37,777 nucleotides of DNA from Syntrophaceae bacterium (GTDB lineage: Bacteria > Desulfobacterota > Syntrophia > Syntrophales > UBA2185), in NCBI GenBank assembly GCA_003153775.1, contig PMBI01000041.1:62752-100528 (forward strand), read 5' to 3'. Positions 24,516-32,824 of the stretch are shown piece after piece; the stretch's first letter is position 1, and each line of letters begins with the position of its first letter. A model generated the notes under the pieces. That model was not told the DNA's origin. It worked only from the letters and a program-made list of their open reading frames with translations, and ran no database searches. A program made the translations under genes and the position numbers.

Positions 24516-26309
24516 TCACATCGCCTCGATTACACTGCCGACCTTGCATACCTGCTTACATAGCGTGCATCCTGTGCAAAGCTCGCTGTCAATGTATGCC
24601 ACGCCTTCCTGTTTCTTTGCATTCTTCTTGACTGTCTCACTTGGCATATCTTCGAACTTCATCCATGAGATTGCAGGACAACCAAGACCAATGCACGCCT
24701 TGCAGCCGACACATTTATCCGTATCAACTTCGAAGGCTTTTCGGACGCCTTTCATTTCTCGCTTGAACAACACACAGGCTCTTTGTGATATTATGACGGA
24801 GGCACCGGGTCTTGCCAATTCTTCCTTCAGCACCTTCCGCGTCATTTCAATATCATAAGGATCTATGACACGCACGCTGTCTATCCCCAATGCCGAGGCC
24901 AGCTTCTTAAAATCAAGCGCCTTTGTTTTTTCTCCCTGCAGGGTATAGCCGGTGGCCGGATGGTCCTGCATGCCCGTCATGGCCGTTGTCCTGTTATCGC
25001 AAATGACAATGACCGCGTCGCTCTTATTATAGGCCATGTTCAAAAGCGGCGTAATGCCGGAATGAATAAATGTGGAATCCCCGATAACACCGACAACCTT
25101 TCCTTTTCCTTTATCCTTCAGTGCCTTGCTCATGCCATGCGCCATGCCGATACTCGCCCCCATGCAGATACACGCATGCAGACCCTCCAAAGGCTTCATG
25201 AAAGACAGGGTATAACAGCCTATGTCACCTGCGACAAAAGTCTTTAATTTTCCCAAGACATAGAACAATCCTCTGTGGGGACAGCCGGGACAAAGATTCG
25301 GCGGTCTCGGCGGAATTGTTAATTGCGGCATGATTGACTTGGAAATCCTTTTACGCTTAATGGCTGCATGAATCACGCCGGGATCAAATTCATTTGTGTA
25401 CGGAAAGACGTCCTTTCCTATCACATTGATACCCATTGCCCTGACCTGTTCCTCAATAAAAGGGTCGAGCTCCTCGACGACATAGATCTTCTTAACCGTT
25501 GCAGCAAATTTACGGATAAGGCCGGCAGGCAGCGGATAAACCATACCGAGCTTCAAATATGAGAAATCAGGGAAGGCGTCTTTCGCATAGTTATAAGGCA
25601 TACCGGCTGTAATAATGCCGATCTCAGGATCATTGATTTCTATCCTGTTTGCGGGAAAGGTTTCAGCAAATTCTCTGAGCCTGTGCAGCCTGTTTTCCAC
25701 CTCAACCCGTCTGACACGCGCATACGCGGGGACCATGACGTACTTAGCTGCATTGATCTGAATGGCAGTTGTATCCTTGGCAGGCGATAGGTCACCCAGA
25801 GATACGACGGATTTTGAGTGGGAAACACGCGTAGTTGTCCGGAAGAAAACAGGTGTATCAAATTTCTCACTCAAATCGAATGCAATCTTGATGTAGTCTT
25901 TGGCTTCCTGACTGTCCGCAGGTTCAACCATGGGTATCTTTGCAAATTTGGCATAATTGCGGTTATCCTGTTCATTTTCTGAACTATGCAGGGATGGATC
26001 GTCGGCAGTGATGATAACAAGAGCCCCGTTAGTTCCGGTGTAGCTCAATGTGAAGAGCGGGTCTGCTGCCACATTGACCCCGACATGCTTCATGACAACC
26101 ATGGCCTTTGCCCCGGCCAGTGCAGCCCCTATGCCCACCTCCAGGGCGACCTTCTCGTTGGGAGACCATTCGGCATAAACTCCGTCATACTTTGCAAAGT
26201 TCTCGACAATTTCAGTGCTCGGTGTTCCCGGATAGCCGGCTACGAAACGAACTCCGTGCTCGAAGGCGCCTCTTGCAATACTCTCATTTCCCGACATCAA
26301 TACTTTCAT
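24516..26309 (-). CDS. iorA: Indolepyruvate:ferredoxin oxidoreductase, alpha subunit
   Basis: Large subunit of 597 residues. The N-terminal pyrimidine-binding domain contains GYPGTPST at about 25-32. The thiamine-pyrophosphate domain carries 'CPGCPHRGLFYVLGK', 'GDIGCYTL' and 'GDSTFIHSG'. At the C-terminus two 4Fe-4S ferredoxin motifs are present. The first is CX2CX2CX4CP (C533, C536, C539, C544), one residue longer in the last gap than usual, as is common in this family. The second is canonical CX2CX2CX3C (C578, C581, C584, C588). With iorB it forms the cytoplasmic enzyme that decarboxylates indolepyruvate, phenylpyruvate and hydroxyphenylpyruvate. The ATG at 26309 has only a distant AGGGA box; no other start suits the conserved MKVLMSGNESIARGA opening. 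Confidence 0.96.
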   Translation of the reverse strand: MKVLMSGNESIARGAFEHGVRFVAGYPGTPSTEIVENFAKYDGVYAEWSPNEKVALEVGIGAALAGAKAMVVMKHVGVNVAADPLFTLSYTGTNGALVIITADDPSLHSSENEQDNRNYAKFAKIPMVEPADSQEAKDYIKIAFDLSEKFDTPVFFRTTTRVSHSKSVVSLGDLSPAKDTTAIQINAAKYVMVPAYARVRRVEVENRLHRLREFAETFPANRIEINDPEIGIITAGMPYNYAKDAFPDFSYLKLGMVYPLPAGLIRKFAATVKKIYVVEELDPFIEEQVRAMGINVIGKDVFPYTNEFDPGVIHAAIKRKRISKSIMPQLTIPPRPPNLCPGCPHRGLFYVLGKLKTFVAGDIGCYTLSFMKPLEGLHACICMGASIGMAHGMSKALKDKGKGKVVGVIGDSTFIHSGITPLLNMAYNKSDAVIVICDNRTTAMTGMQDHPATGYTLQGEKTKALDFKKLASALGIDSVRVIDPYDIEMTRKVLKEELARPGASVIISQRACVLFKREMKGVRKAFEVDTDKCVGCKACIGLGCPAISWMKFEDMPSETVKKNAKKQEGVAYIDSELCTGCTLCKQVCKVGSVIEAM

Positions 26310-26378
26310 AGATACTATTTGTCCCTGCCTGCATCATCAAAGAGAACAGAGCATCCAAAATAACTGCAAACTCTATCT

Positions 26379-27062
26379 TCAGTTGATGGTTGATATTATC
26401 CTTTTTAAGAGAAGTTCCATGGACGGATCGGCAGTGTAGCTTAGGGCTTTTTGATAGTACTCCAAGGCTTTACCTTTGTTATCCATCTCTTCGTATATTC
26501 TTGCCATGTTTCTGTAAGTCATCCCGTCGAAGCCCCCGCCTGATTTTGCATTTGCCGCTTTCTCGAATGACTCCAAGGCACGCGGGAGGTCGGCCTTCTT
26601 TTCATAACAATAACCTATGCTATTATATGCCAGGATTTTCAGGTCGCTCCCATCCGTAGCTTCCTTGAGAAACTCCGTATATGCATTTATCGAGGCATCC
26701 ATATCGCCAAGGTTGTAGCACATATTGCCCATTTGATAATATGACATCATGGCAGCCTTTGACCCGGGATATTGAGTTATGACGTCATTATACATCTTTA
26801 TGGTATTTTGATCAGATGCGCCTCCCTGACGGGCAGCTTTCATGCTGGTAATATTGGCTATCGCATAAAGCCGCAGGGCTTTCTCCTCATAATTCATCCT
26901 GTACAAGTACCAGCCGGAAGATATTAAGATTATCGCGAGTGCAATTCCCGATGCGAGATAAATCTTTGATTTATTGGCCGATATATAGGCACCGGCCGTA
27001 TTTAACGCCGCCTGGAAGGAATCAGGCTTTTCAATTTCCTTTTTCGTGATCTTTCTTGCCAT
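26379..27062 (-). CDS. Membrane-anchored TPR protein (YfgM-like)
   Basis: A 227-residue protein starting at the ATG at 27062, which has AGGA seven bases upstream. The ATG at 27068 is too close to that box. A basic N-terminus (MARKITKKEIEKPD) is followed by one membrane helix (about 36-52, YLASGIALAIILISSGWYLY). Several tetratricopeptide units then run to the end ('YYQMGNMCYNLGDMDASINAY', 'AYNSIGYCYEKKADLPRALESF', 'YRNMARIYEEMDNKGKALEYY'). The layout, one N-terminal anchor and periplasmic TPRs, resembles YfgM, a SecYEG accessory protein, but sequence alone does not prove that role. It lies 12 bp after the thioesterase and 69 bp before iorA. Confidence 0.82.
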   Translation of the reverse strand: MARKITKKEIEKPDSFQAALNTAGAYISANKSKIYLASGIALAIILISSGWYLYRMNYEEKALRLYAIANITSMKAARQGGASDQNTIKMYNDVITQYPGSKAAMMSYYQMGNMCYNLGDMDASINAYTEFLKEATDGSDLKILAYNSIGYCYEKKADLPRALESFEKAANAKSGGGFDGMTYRNMARIYEEMDNKGKALEYYQKALSYTADPSMELLLKRIISTIN

Positions 27063-27074
27063 ATCCATTTCCTA

Positions 27075-27494
27075 TCAAAATTTTATTTGTAATTGTTCGT
27101 TGACTTTTTCAAGGATGAAGGCTGGAATCCTCACTATCTTGCCCAGCCTGTTAGTGCAGGCATGCACTGTATAACCCTCAACAAGGCCTTTTTCCCTGTC
27201 TTCATCCCAGATCGTATAGACAAATTTCATGCTCGCCCTTCTGATATATTCCAATTCAGTTTCGACCACGATTACCTGGTCATACCTGGCTAGGAAAAGG
27301 TAATTGCAATACACCTCCGTCAAAGGCAAGTTATAACCCTGTGCCTCCATCTCGGCATAGACTATGCCTCCATTTCTGAGGAGTTCCGTTCGCCCAATCT
27401 CGAACCACTTAATGTAATTGGTATGATATACGATGCCCATCGCATCCGTATCAGCGTATATAACACGTATATTAACGTGAGTTCTCTTCAACAA
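27075..27494 (-). CDS. Acyl-CoA thioesterase, YbgC/4-hydroxybenzoyl-CoA thioesterase family
   Basis: A 139-residue single hotdog-fold thioesterase that would act as an oligomer on a CoA thioester. The signature YADTDAMGIVYHTNYIKWFE is present at residues 13-32, with the catalytic aspartate at D17. It starts at one of two adjacent TTG codons (27494 or 27491) behind a GGAAGG box located inside the end of the ApgM-family gene, an overlap of 23 bp. Substrates range from short-chain acyl-CoA to aryl-CoA in this family. Being next to iorAB, whose products are aryl-acetyl-CoA esters, makes such a substrate possible, but that is inference. Confidence 0.9.
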   Translation of the reverse strand: MLKRTHVNIRVIYADTDAMGIVYHTNYIKWFEIGRTELLRNGGIVYAEMEAQGYNLPLTEVYCNYLFLARYDQVIVVETELEYIRRASMKFVYTIWDEDREKGLVEGYTVHACTNRLGKIVRIPAFILEKVNEQLQIKF

Positions 27495-28701
27495 ATGCCT
27501 TCCAGTCTTTTATGAACGAATCCATCAGAAGATAACCGGGGGAGACCTTCACACCATTTCGCAGCGCCGATTTCTCACTGAATGTTGAGCCGTTTCGCAA
27601 ATTCTCGGCTTTACCAGAAGAGAGTACCGCAAAGGGAGATGGATCTGATGAATGGGTCCTCAGGCTAATAGGCGTAGGATGATCACTTAAGACCAGCAGC
27701 CTGAAAGGAGACAGTCCATAAATCTTCTTCAATATGGCGCCTACGATCTTCTCATCAAAATCTTCAATCGCCCGAATCTTTCCTGTCACATTTCCTTCAT
27801 GTCCCATTTCGTCAGGCGCTTCGACATGGACGAATACAAAATCAGCGTTCCTCAAAGTATCCAAAGCCGCTCCGGCCTTTCCAATATAATTGGTATCCAC
27901 ATAGCCTGTTGCACCGTTAACGCGTATAACTTTGAGGCCCGCGTAAATGCCGATTCCATTGAGAAGGTCAACAGCCGATATCATGCCCCCGTTCATGTTA
28001 TATTTGTCCGTGAGTCTGGCGAACTTCGGCGCCCTCCCCTGTCCCCAAAGCCATATCGAATTTGCGGGTTTTTTGCGTGCTGTGACACGCAACCGGTTTA
28101 CAGGATGGTCGCCCAAAAGAGCCTGCGATCGTTCCATGAGCCCTCTTATGGCTTCCTCCCCCTCTCCCCGCGGCAGGTAATCCCTGACTGCATGGCCGGT
28201 GATATCATGAGGCGGTGTTGTCTCAAGCAGTGCTTTACTATCCCTCCATACGAAGAGGTGTCTATAACTCACACCAGGATAGAATTGAAAGATTGTGTTA
28301 CCCAGTTCATCGTTTATGTCATTTATGATTATCTTCGCTTCTTCAGAGGTTATATGTCCGGATGTAAAATCATCCATCATGTATTCTGCATCTCCCTTAA
28401 GGGTCACGAGATTGCAGCGGAAGGCCAAGTCATCGGCACCGAGCGCTACTCCCATGTTGGCCGCTTCCAAAGGTCCTCGACCGGTATAGCATTCCTTAGG
28501 GTCATATCCGAGGACGCTCATGATCGCCACATCACTACCCGGAGTCAGGCCGGCCGGTATGGTGTCGATCAAGCCCAACGTTCCTTCTTTAGCGATCCTG
28601 TCCATATATGGGGTATGTGCGTATTCGAGCGGTGTCTTGCCGCCCAGTTCCTTCAGGGGATAATCCGCCATACCGTCACCGAGGAGGATGATGTATTTCA
28701 T
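27472..28701 (-). CDS. ApgM-family phosphomutase-like enzyme, candidate homoserine kinase (ThrB2 type)
   Basis: A 409-residue member of the alkaline phosphatase superfamily, of the archaeal-type cofactor-independent phosphoglycerate mutase branch. The metal site is visible: LLGDGMAD near the start, the nucleophile serine in PGSDVA, and the C-terminal VHVEAPDEMGHEG and LSDHPTP blocks. Standard annotation would be apgM, interconverting 2- and 3-phosphoglycerate. However, the opening (MKYIILLGDGMADYPLKELG and the region after) matches the bacterial subgroup labelled 'proposed homoserine kinase' (TIGR02535 as I recall). Such genes sit beside hom in genomes that lack ordinary thrB. Here the gene is 66 bp after hom and no other thrB is in the window. 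I therefore favour homoserine phosphorylation, with mutase as the alternative. Confidence 0.88.
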   Translation of the reverse strand: MKYIILLGDGMADYPLKELGGKTPLEYAHTPYMDRIAKEGTLGLIDTIPAGLTPGSDVAIMSVLGYDPKECYTGRGPLEAANMGVALGADDLAFRCNLVTLKGDAEYMMDDFTSGHITSEEAKIIINDINDELGNTIFQFYPGVSYRHLFVWRDSKALLETTPPHDITGHAVRDYLPRGEGEEAIRGLMERSQALLGDHPVNRLRVTARKKPANSIWLWGQGRAPKFARLTDKYNMNGGMISAVDLLNGIGIYAGLKVIRVNGATGYVDTNYIGKAGAALDTLRNADFVFVHVEAPDEMGHEGNVTGKIRAIEDFDEKIVGAILKKIYGLSPFRLLVLSDHPTPISLRTHSSDPSPFAVLSSGKAENLRNGSTFSEKSALRNGVKVSPGYLLMDSFIKDWKAFVEENSR

Positions 28702-28767
28702 TACAGCTTAATTGCTCCTCAAATAGATAGATGTGATGAGGTTAAAGATGTTGTCTCCTCGAAGGCA

Positions 28768-30078
28768 TTAAAGCCTTTCGTCCTCAATTCTTATCAACAT
28801 CGTCTTCCCGTGAATTATCTCAAGCTGGTCTATTTCCGTAATAGCTTTCTGAATGTTTTCTTCCTTCGATTTGTGCGTAGTCATGACAATGGGAACAGGG
28901 CCTGCCTTCTGCCTGCCTTTTTGGATGACCGCAGCAATGCTTATGTCATGCGCGCCGAGAATTCCCGCTATTCTGGACAGAACGCCGGGCCGGTCGAGCG
29001 CGGAGAGACGGATATAGTAGTTTGTAACGATTTCTTCAAAAGGCATTAGTTTGATATCGTCGATTACATTCTCCCGGAGTGAACGGGCGGGTACGCGTCC
29101 TGATACCCCTCTCTGCAGGTTGCGTGAGATGTCGATAACATCACTCACTACGGCGCTTGCCGTGGGCATCATACCTGCACCTTGGCCATAGAGAAACACT
29201 GAATCCGCTGCATCACCGACAATATGAAACGCATTGAAATTTCCGTTCACGTTTGCGAGAAGATGGCTGAGAGGAATCATAGTGGGATGAATCCTTGCCT
29301 CAATGCAGTCGTCCCTCATGATGGCAATGGCAAGCAGCTTGATCCGATACCCGAGTTCCCTGGCAAATTCGATGTCCTGAGGGCTGATGCCTGCTATCCC
29401 TTCCCTGTGAAGATCTTCAAGCCTTACCCTTTTGCCGTATGCCAGTGACAACGTGATGGCTAGCTTGTGAGCCGTATCGATGCCTTCGATGTCAAATGTC
29501 GGATCGGCTTCTGCGAATCCGAGCTTCTGAGCTTCCTTAAGCACGACCTGAAAGGATTTTTTCTCATCAGTCATCTTGCTCAATACATAATTGGCCGTCC
29601 CGTTAATAATGCCGAAAATCGATTTTATATGGTTTGCCGCCAGGCTTTCCTTCAGCGTCTTAATGATGGGGATTGTGCCGCCCACGCTGGCTTCGAAGCC
29701 GACATCTACCTGTCCTGCCTCAGCGGCCAGGAATATTTCGTTTCCATATGTAGCTAAGAGGGCTTTATTGGCGGTCACTACGTTCTTTCCTTTCCGGATA
29801 GCTTCAAGTATGAAAGACCGCGCAGGTTCATAGCCGCCCATAAGCTCTATGACTATGGATATTTCGGGATCGTTGAGGATCGTCTTTGCATCCGTTGTCA
29901 ATAAATGCTTATCCACTGCAACAAGTCTTGGCGTTGTGATATCAAGATCGGCAATCTTCTTTAGGAAAAGCCTCGCGCCGAGGCGATTTTCGATGACATC
30001 ACTGCTGTCTTGAAGGAGCTTTACAACCCCTGTCCCTATAGTGCCGAACCCGATTAATCCGATAGTTATTGTTTTCAT
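28768..30078 (-). CDS. hom: Homoserine dehydrogenase with ACT domain
   Basis: Cytoplasmic enzyme that reduces aspartate semialdehyde to homoserine for threonine and methionine. The 436-residue protein starts at the ATG at 30078; a GTG directly before it is also open. The nucleotide-binding loop GLIGFGTIGTG lies near residues 7-17. The catalytic core includes GGTIPIIKTL and a 'FAEADPTFDIEGIDTAHKLAI' block with the catalytic lysine. The C-terminal ACT domain (about 355-436, beginning 'YYIRLSALDRPGVLSRIAG') usually mediates feedback inhibition by threonine. It heads a seven-gene minus-strand run and has a good promoter upstream. Confidence 0.96.
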   Translation of the reverse strand: MKTITIGLIGFGTIGTGVVKLLQDSSDVIENRLGARLFLKKIADLDITTPRLVAVDKHLLTTDAKTILNDPEISIVIELMGGYEPARSFILEAIRKGKNVVTANKALLATYGNEIFLAAEAGQVDVGFEASVGGTIPIIKTLKESLAANHIKSIFGIINGTANYVLSKMTDEKKSFQVVLKEAQKLGFAEADPTFDIEGIDTAHKLAITLSLAYGKRVRLEDLHREGIAGISPQDIEFARELGYRIKLLAIAIMRDDCIEARIHPTMIPLSHLLANVNGNFNAFHIVGDAADSVFLYGQGAGMMPTASAVVSDVIDISRNLQRGVSGRVPARSLRENVIDDIKLMPFEEIVTNYYIRLSALDRPGVLSRIAGILGAHDISIAAVIQKGRQKAGPVPIVMTTHKSKEENIQKAITEIDQLEIIHGKTMLIRIEDERL

Positions 30079-30140
30079 CACGTGCCCGTATCAAGTTTCA
30101 ATTATCCCGTATACCAGAGCCAAATCGAAATGCTGTCACT

Positions 30141-30168
30141 TCTATAACAGTTAACACATCCTTGTCAA
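30141..30168 (-). promoter_or_regulatory. Putative sigma-70 promoter of the hom operon
   Basis: On the minus strand a perfect TTGACA (30168-30163) and TATAGA (30146-30141) are separated by 16 bp. They lie 62 bases before the hom ATG, in the 108-bp gap after recG. I see no riboswitch or leader peptide in the short leader. Confidence 0.5.
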
Positions 30169-30186
30169 AACAAATTAAGCTCTTGC

Positions 30187-32664
30187 CTAACCGGTTTTTG
30201 CGAGTTCAAACCTGCCTCCCCATCTGTGCAGGAGGACTCTTTTCAGTAATGCATATTTGCCGTCCTCCAGACCTGAAATGTTCTCGGCAAATGCAAAAGC
30301 ATCTGCTTTCGCCTCAGCGAGAATGTGCGCGTCTCTGAGGATATGGGCAATGCGGAAATCGGGAACCCCTGACTGCCTGGTTCCCATGAATTCACCGGGC
30401 CCTCTAATGGCTAAATCCTCTTCAGCGATTTTGAAACCGTCATTTGTCTCTTCCATGACTTGCAGCCTTCGTATTGAATCATCTGAACCTCTGCGGTGCG
30501 ACATCAATATGCAAAATGAGGGAATATCGCTCCTTCCCACCCTCCCCCTCAATTGATGCAATTGGGAAAGTCCGAACCTCTCCGCGTGTTCTATCACTAT
30601 TAGGGAGGCATGTGGTATATCGATCCCCACTTCGATCACCGTTGTGGAAACGAGGACGTTTATATCTCTGTTTAGGAAAGCCGCCATCGTTTCATCTTTG
30701 TCTTTTCCTTTCATACGGCCGTGGATAAGCCCCACCCGATGGTCAGCGAATATTTCCTTTTGCAGATGGTCGGCCATTTTAGTCGCGTCCCTGAGGTCCA
30801 GGTTTTCAGATTCTTCAACCAGCGGATAGACGACAAACACCTGGTTTCCCTTTCCGAGTTCCATCCTCATTATTTCGTATACCCTGTTGCGCTCCTCTTC
30901 GAAGAAAACCTTTGTCCGAATCTCTTTTCTGCCGGGAGGACATTCATCGATGATCGAAATATCCAAATCGCCGTACACGGTCATGGCAAGCGTCCTCGGG
31001 ATAGGGGTGGCAGTCATAACCAAAACGTCGGGATTTACGCCTTTCTGTCTCAAGGATGCTCTCTGCACAACTCCGAAGCGATGCTGCTCGTCGATGACTA
31101 CCAAACCGAGCTTGCTGAACGCAACATCTCTTTGGATCAACGCGTGGGTTCCGCATATGATGTTAGCGTGTCCTTTCGTTACGGCGTCAAAAATGTTCTC
31201 CCTTTCCGCGTTCTTCATACCGCTCGTGAGCAAAACAGCCCTCAAACCGAGCGCAGAAGACCAATCTTTGATGCGGTTGTAGTGTTGCTCAGCAAGGATT
31301 TCAGTCGGCACCATTATGGCCGCCTGATAGCCGTTTTCGCAGGCAGTGATCATCGCCGCCATAGAAACAACCGTCTTACCGCATCCCACATCGCCCTGCA
31401 GAAGTCTGTTCATGCTGGAGCGCCTCTCCATGTCACCTTCGATCTCTGCGACGACCCTTTTCTGTGCATCGGTTAATGTGAACGGAAGAATCGTGTAAAA
31501 TTTACGAAGGACGTCTCCGTGCGTCTTAAATGCTATGCCTCCGAGTAAGGTGTTGGCCTTTCTTTTTAAGGCCATACCCAACTGGAGAAAAAAGAATTCA
31601 TCGTAAATCAGCCTTCGGTGGGCATCCGAGCGCATATCATTGTGTGCTTCGATTCGCTCCTCAGTACCGGGAAAATGAACGCTGCGCACGGCGTTTTCAA
31701 TATCCAGAAGATGGCGTTTCTCACAAATTTCGTGAGGTATGGGGCTTAAGAGATATTGTGAATACTTATCGACGGCATGCGCCATAATCCTTCTTATATA
31801 TTTCTGGTGAAGACCCTCTGTCTCCGAGTAAACCGGTACGATTCTCTTGAAGTTAATCAGATCTTCCCCGCTTTCCTCATCGTCAAGAACCTCAAAATCC
31901 GGGTGCACCATATCCTTGCTCGACAGGTAACTGGTCACTTCACCGGTCATTATAACACGCATGCCCTTCTTAAATATCTTTCTCAGGTAAGTTGGATTGC
32001 CTCGGAACCATTTCGCCGTAAGGAGCCCGCTGCCGTCTTCGATCGTTACTTCATATGCCTTTCTATTCCTGTAGGATTTATATACATCGCTTACGACATG
32101 GCCGATGACTGTCGCCCTGCTTCCCACCGTGACTGATTCAATATCCCTGACTGTACGTCTGTCTTCGTATCTTCGCGGCACAAAATAAAGTAAATCGGCA
32201 ACAGTATTGAGACCTTTTTTCTCGAGAAGAGACGCCATCTTAGGTCCCACGCCCTTTACGAACCTCAGAGGGAGAGACAACTTTTCCAAACTTAACTCCC
32301 CGTCGTTCAGATTTTGTGGTTCCATCTCCTCTCGCATGGAGAAAACTCCGCTCGAATATTCTACCGCGATCCCTCTTAGCTTCCTTACAACGAGCATCGC
32401 CTTTTCTATGCGTTCCTTCTTTTCCTCAAAGGTCAACCTGTCAAAGCCGGCGATTGCTTCTTCAAAGACGGAGATCATATTTCTATATCCTGCGTCTGCT
32501 TCATCCCCGCCCGTATTCATTAACGAAACATTCTTCAGCTGTTCTACGAACCGTGTCATTGTTGCTTCAAAGTCCTTCATAAGGTGCAGATGACTGTATG
32601 ACTCTTTCGATGAGAACAATAAGGGGGCTTCGATCTTAGCGAGTATTGCAATTACTGTTTCCAT
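30187..32664 (-). CDS. recG: ATP-dependent DNA helicase RecG, with N-terminal extension
   Basis: Branch-migrating helicase that remodels stalled forks and Holliday junctions. At 825 residues it is longer than E. coli RecG (693). The first ~128 residues are an added, mostly helical charged region. The wedge/OB domain starts at about 130 ('LPLRFVKGVGPKMASLLEKKG'). The helicase core has Walker A GDVGCGKT at 424-431, the DEQH box at 525-528, and the GRVGRSDIPS motif VI with the TRQSG(VPDFRIA) wedge end. N-terminal extensions of this size are known in RecG from several non-enterobacterial groups. The ATG at 32664 has no clear ribosome-binding site, so the true start could lie downstream, for example at 32580. 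It is divergent from purM. Confidence 0.95.
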   Translation of the reverse strand: METVIAILAKIEAPLLFSSKESYSHLHLMKDFEATMTRFVEQLKNVSLMNTGGDEADAGYRNMISVFEEAIAGFDRLTFEEKKERIEKAMLVVRKLRGIAVEYSSGVFSMREEMEPQNLNDGELSLEKLSLPLRFVKGVGPKMASLLEKKGLNTVADLLYFVPRRYEDRRTVRDIESVTVGSRATVIGHVVSDVYKSYRNRKAYEVTIEDGSGLLTAKWFRGNPTYLRKIFKKGMRVIMTGEVTSYLSSKDMVHPDFEVLDDEESGEDLINFKRIVPVYSETEGLHQKYIRRIMAHAVDKYSQYLLSPIPHEICEKRHLLDIENAVRSVHFPGTEERIEAHNDMRSDAHRRLIYDEFFFLQLGMALKRKANTLLGGIAFKTHGDVLRKFYTILPFTLTDAQKRVVAEIEGDMERRSSMNRLLQGDVGCGKTVVSMAAMITACENGYQAAIMVPTEILAEQHYNRIKDWSSALGLRAVLLTSGMKNAERENIFDAVTKGHANIICGTHALIQRDVAFSKLGLVVIDEQHRFGVVQRASLRQKGVNPDVLVMTATPIPRTLAMTVYGDLDISIIDECPPGRKEIRTKVFFEEERNRVYEIMRMELGKGNQVFVVYPLVEESENLDLRDATKMADHLQKEIFADHRVGLIHGRMKGKDKDETMAAFLNRDINVLVSTTVIEVGIDIPHASLIVIEHAERFGLSQLHQLRGRVGRSDIPSFCILMSHRRGSDDSIRRLQVMEETNDGFKIAEEDLAIRGPGEFMGTRQSGVPDFRIAHILRDAHILAEAKADAFAFAENISGLEDGKYALLKRVLLHRWGGRFELAKTG

Positions 32665-32762
32665 TGGATATCAAGTCTTCGGAGCAGAATATTAATATAA
32701 TGATTTCAACTACAAGGACTGAAATGAGTTAGCAGATATCCGATCTTTTCGCAAGTAAAGAA

Positions 32763-32791
32763 TTGACTTTAGAAAGCAACTACGATACAAG
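32763..32791 (+). promoter_or_regulatory. Putative sigma-70 promoter of purMN
   Basis: TTGACT (32763-32768) and TACAAG (32786-32791) are separated by an ideal 17 bp and lie 33 bases before purM. I see no purine-riboswitch or PurR-box pattern in the short leader. Confidence 0.5.
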
Positions 32792-32824
32792 TCATCCCCA
32801 TCTCAGAAGGCTATCGGAAATAAT

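Noticed and set aside
27799-29049. A 416-codon plus-strand open frame across the hom-ApgM junction
   Set aside because: It is antisense to two well-supported enzymes, has no recognisable domain, and its residue pattern (many C, H, S, R) looks like a shadow frame.
30721-31476. A 251-codon plus-strand open frame inside recG
   Set aside because: It is antisense to the RecG helicase core, whose motifs are intact; no ribosome-binding site or domain.
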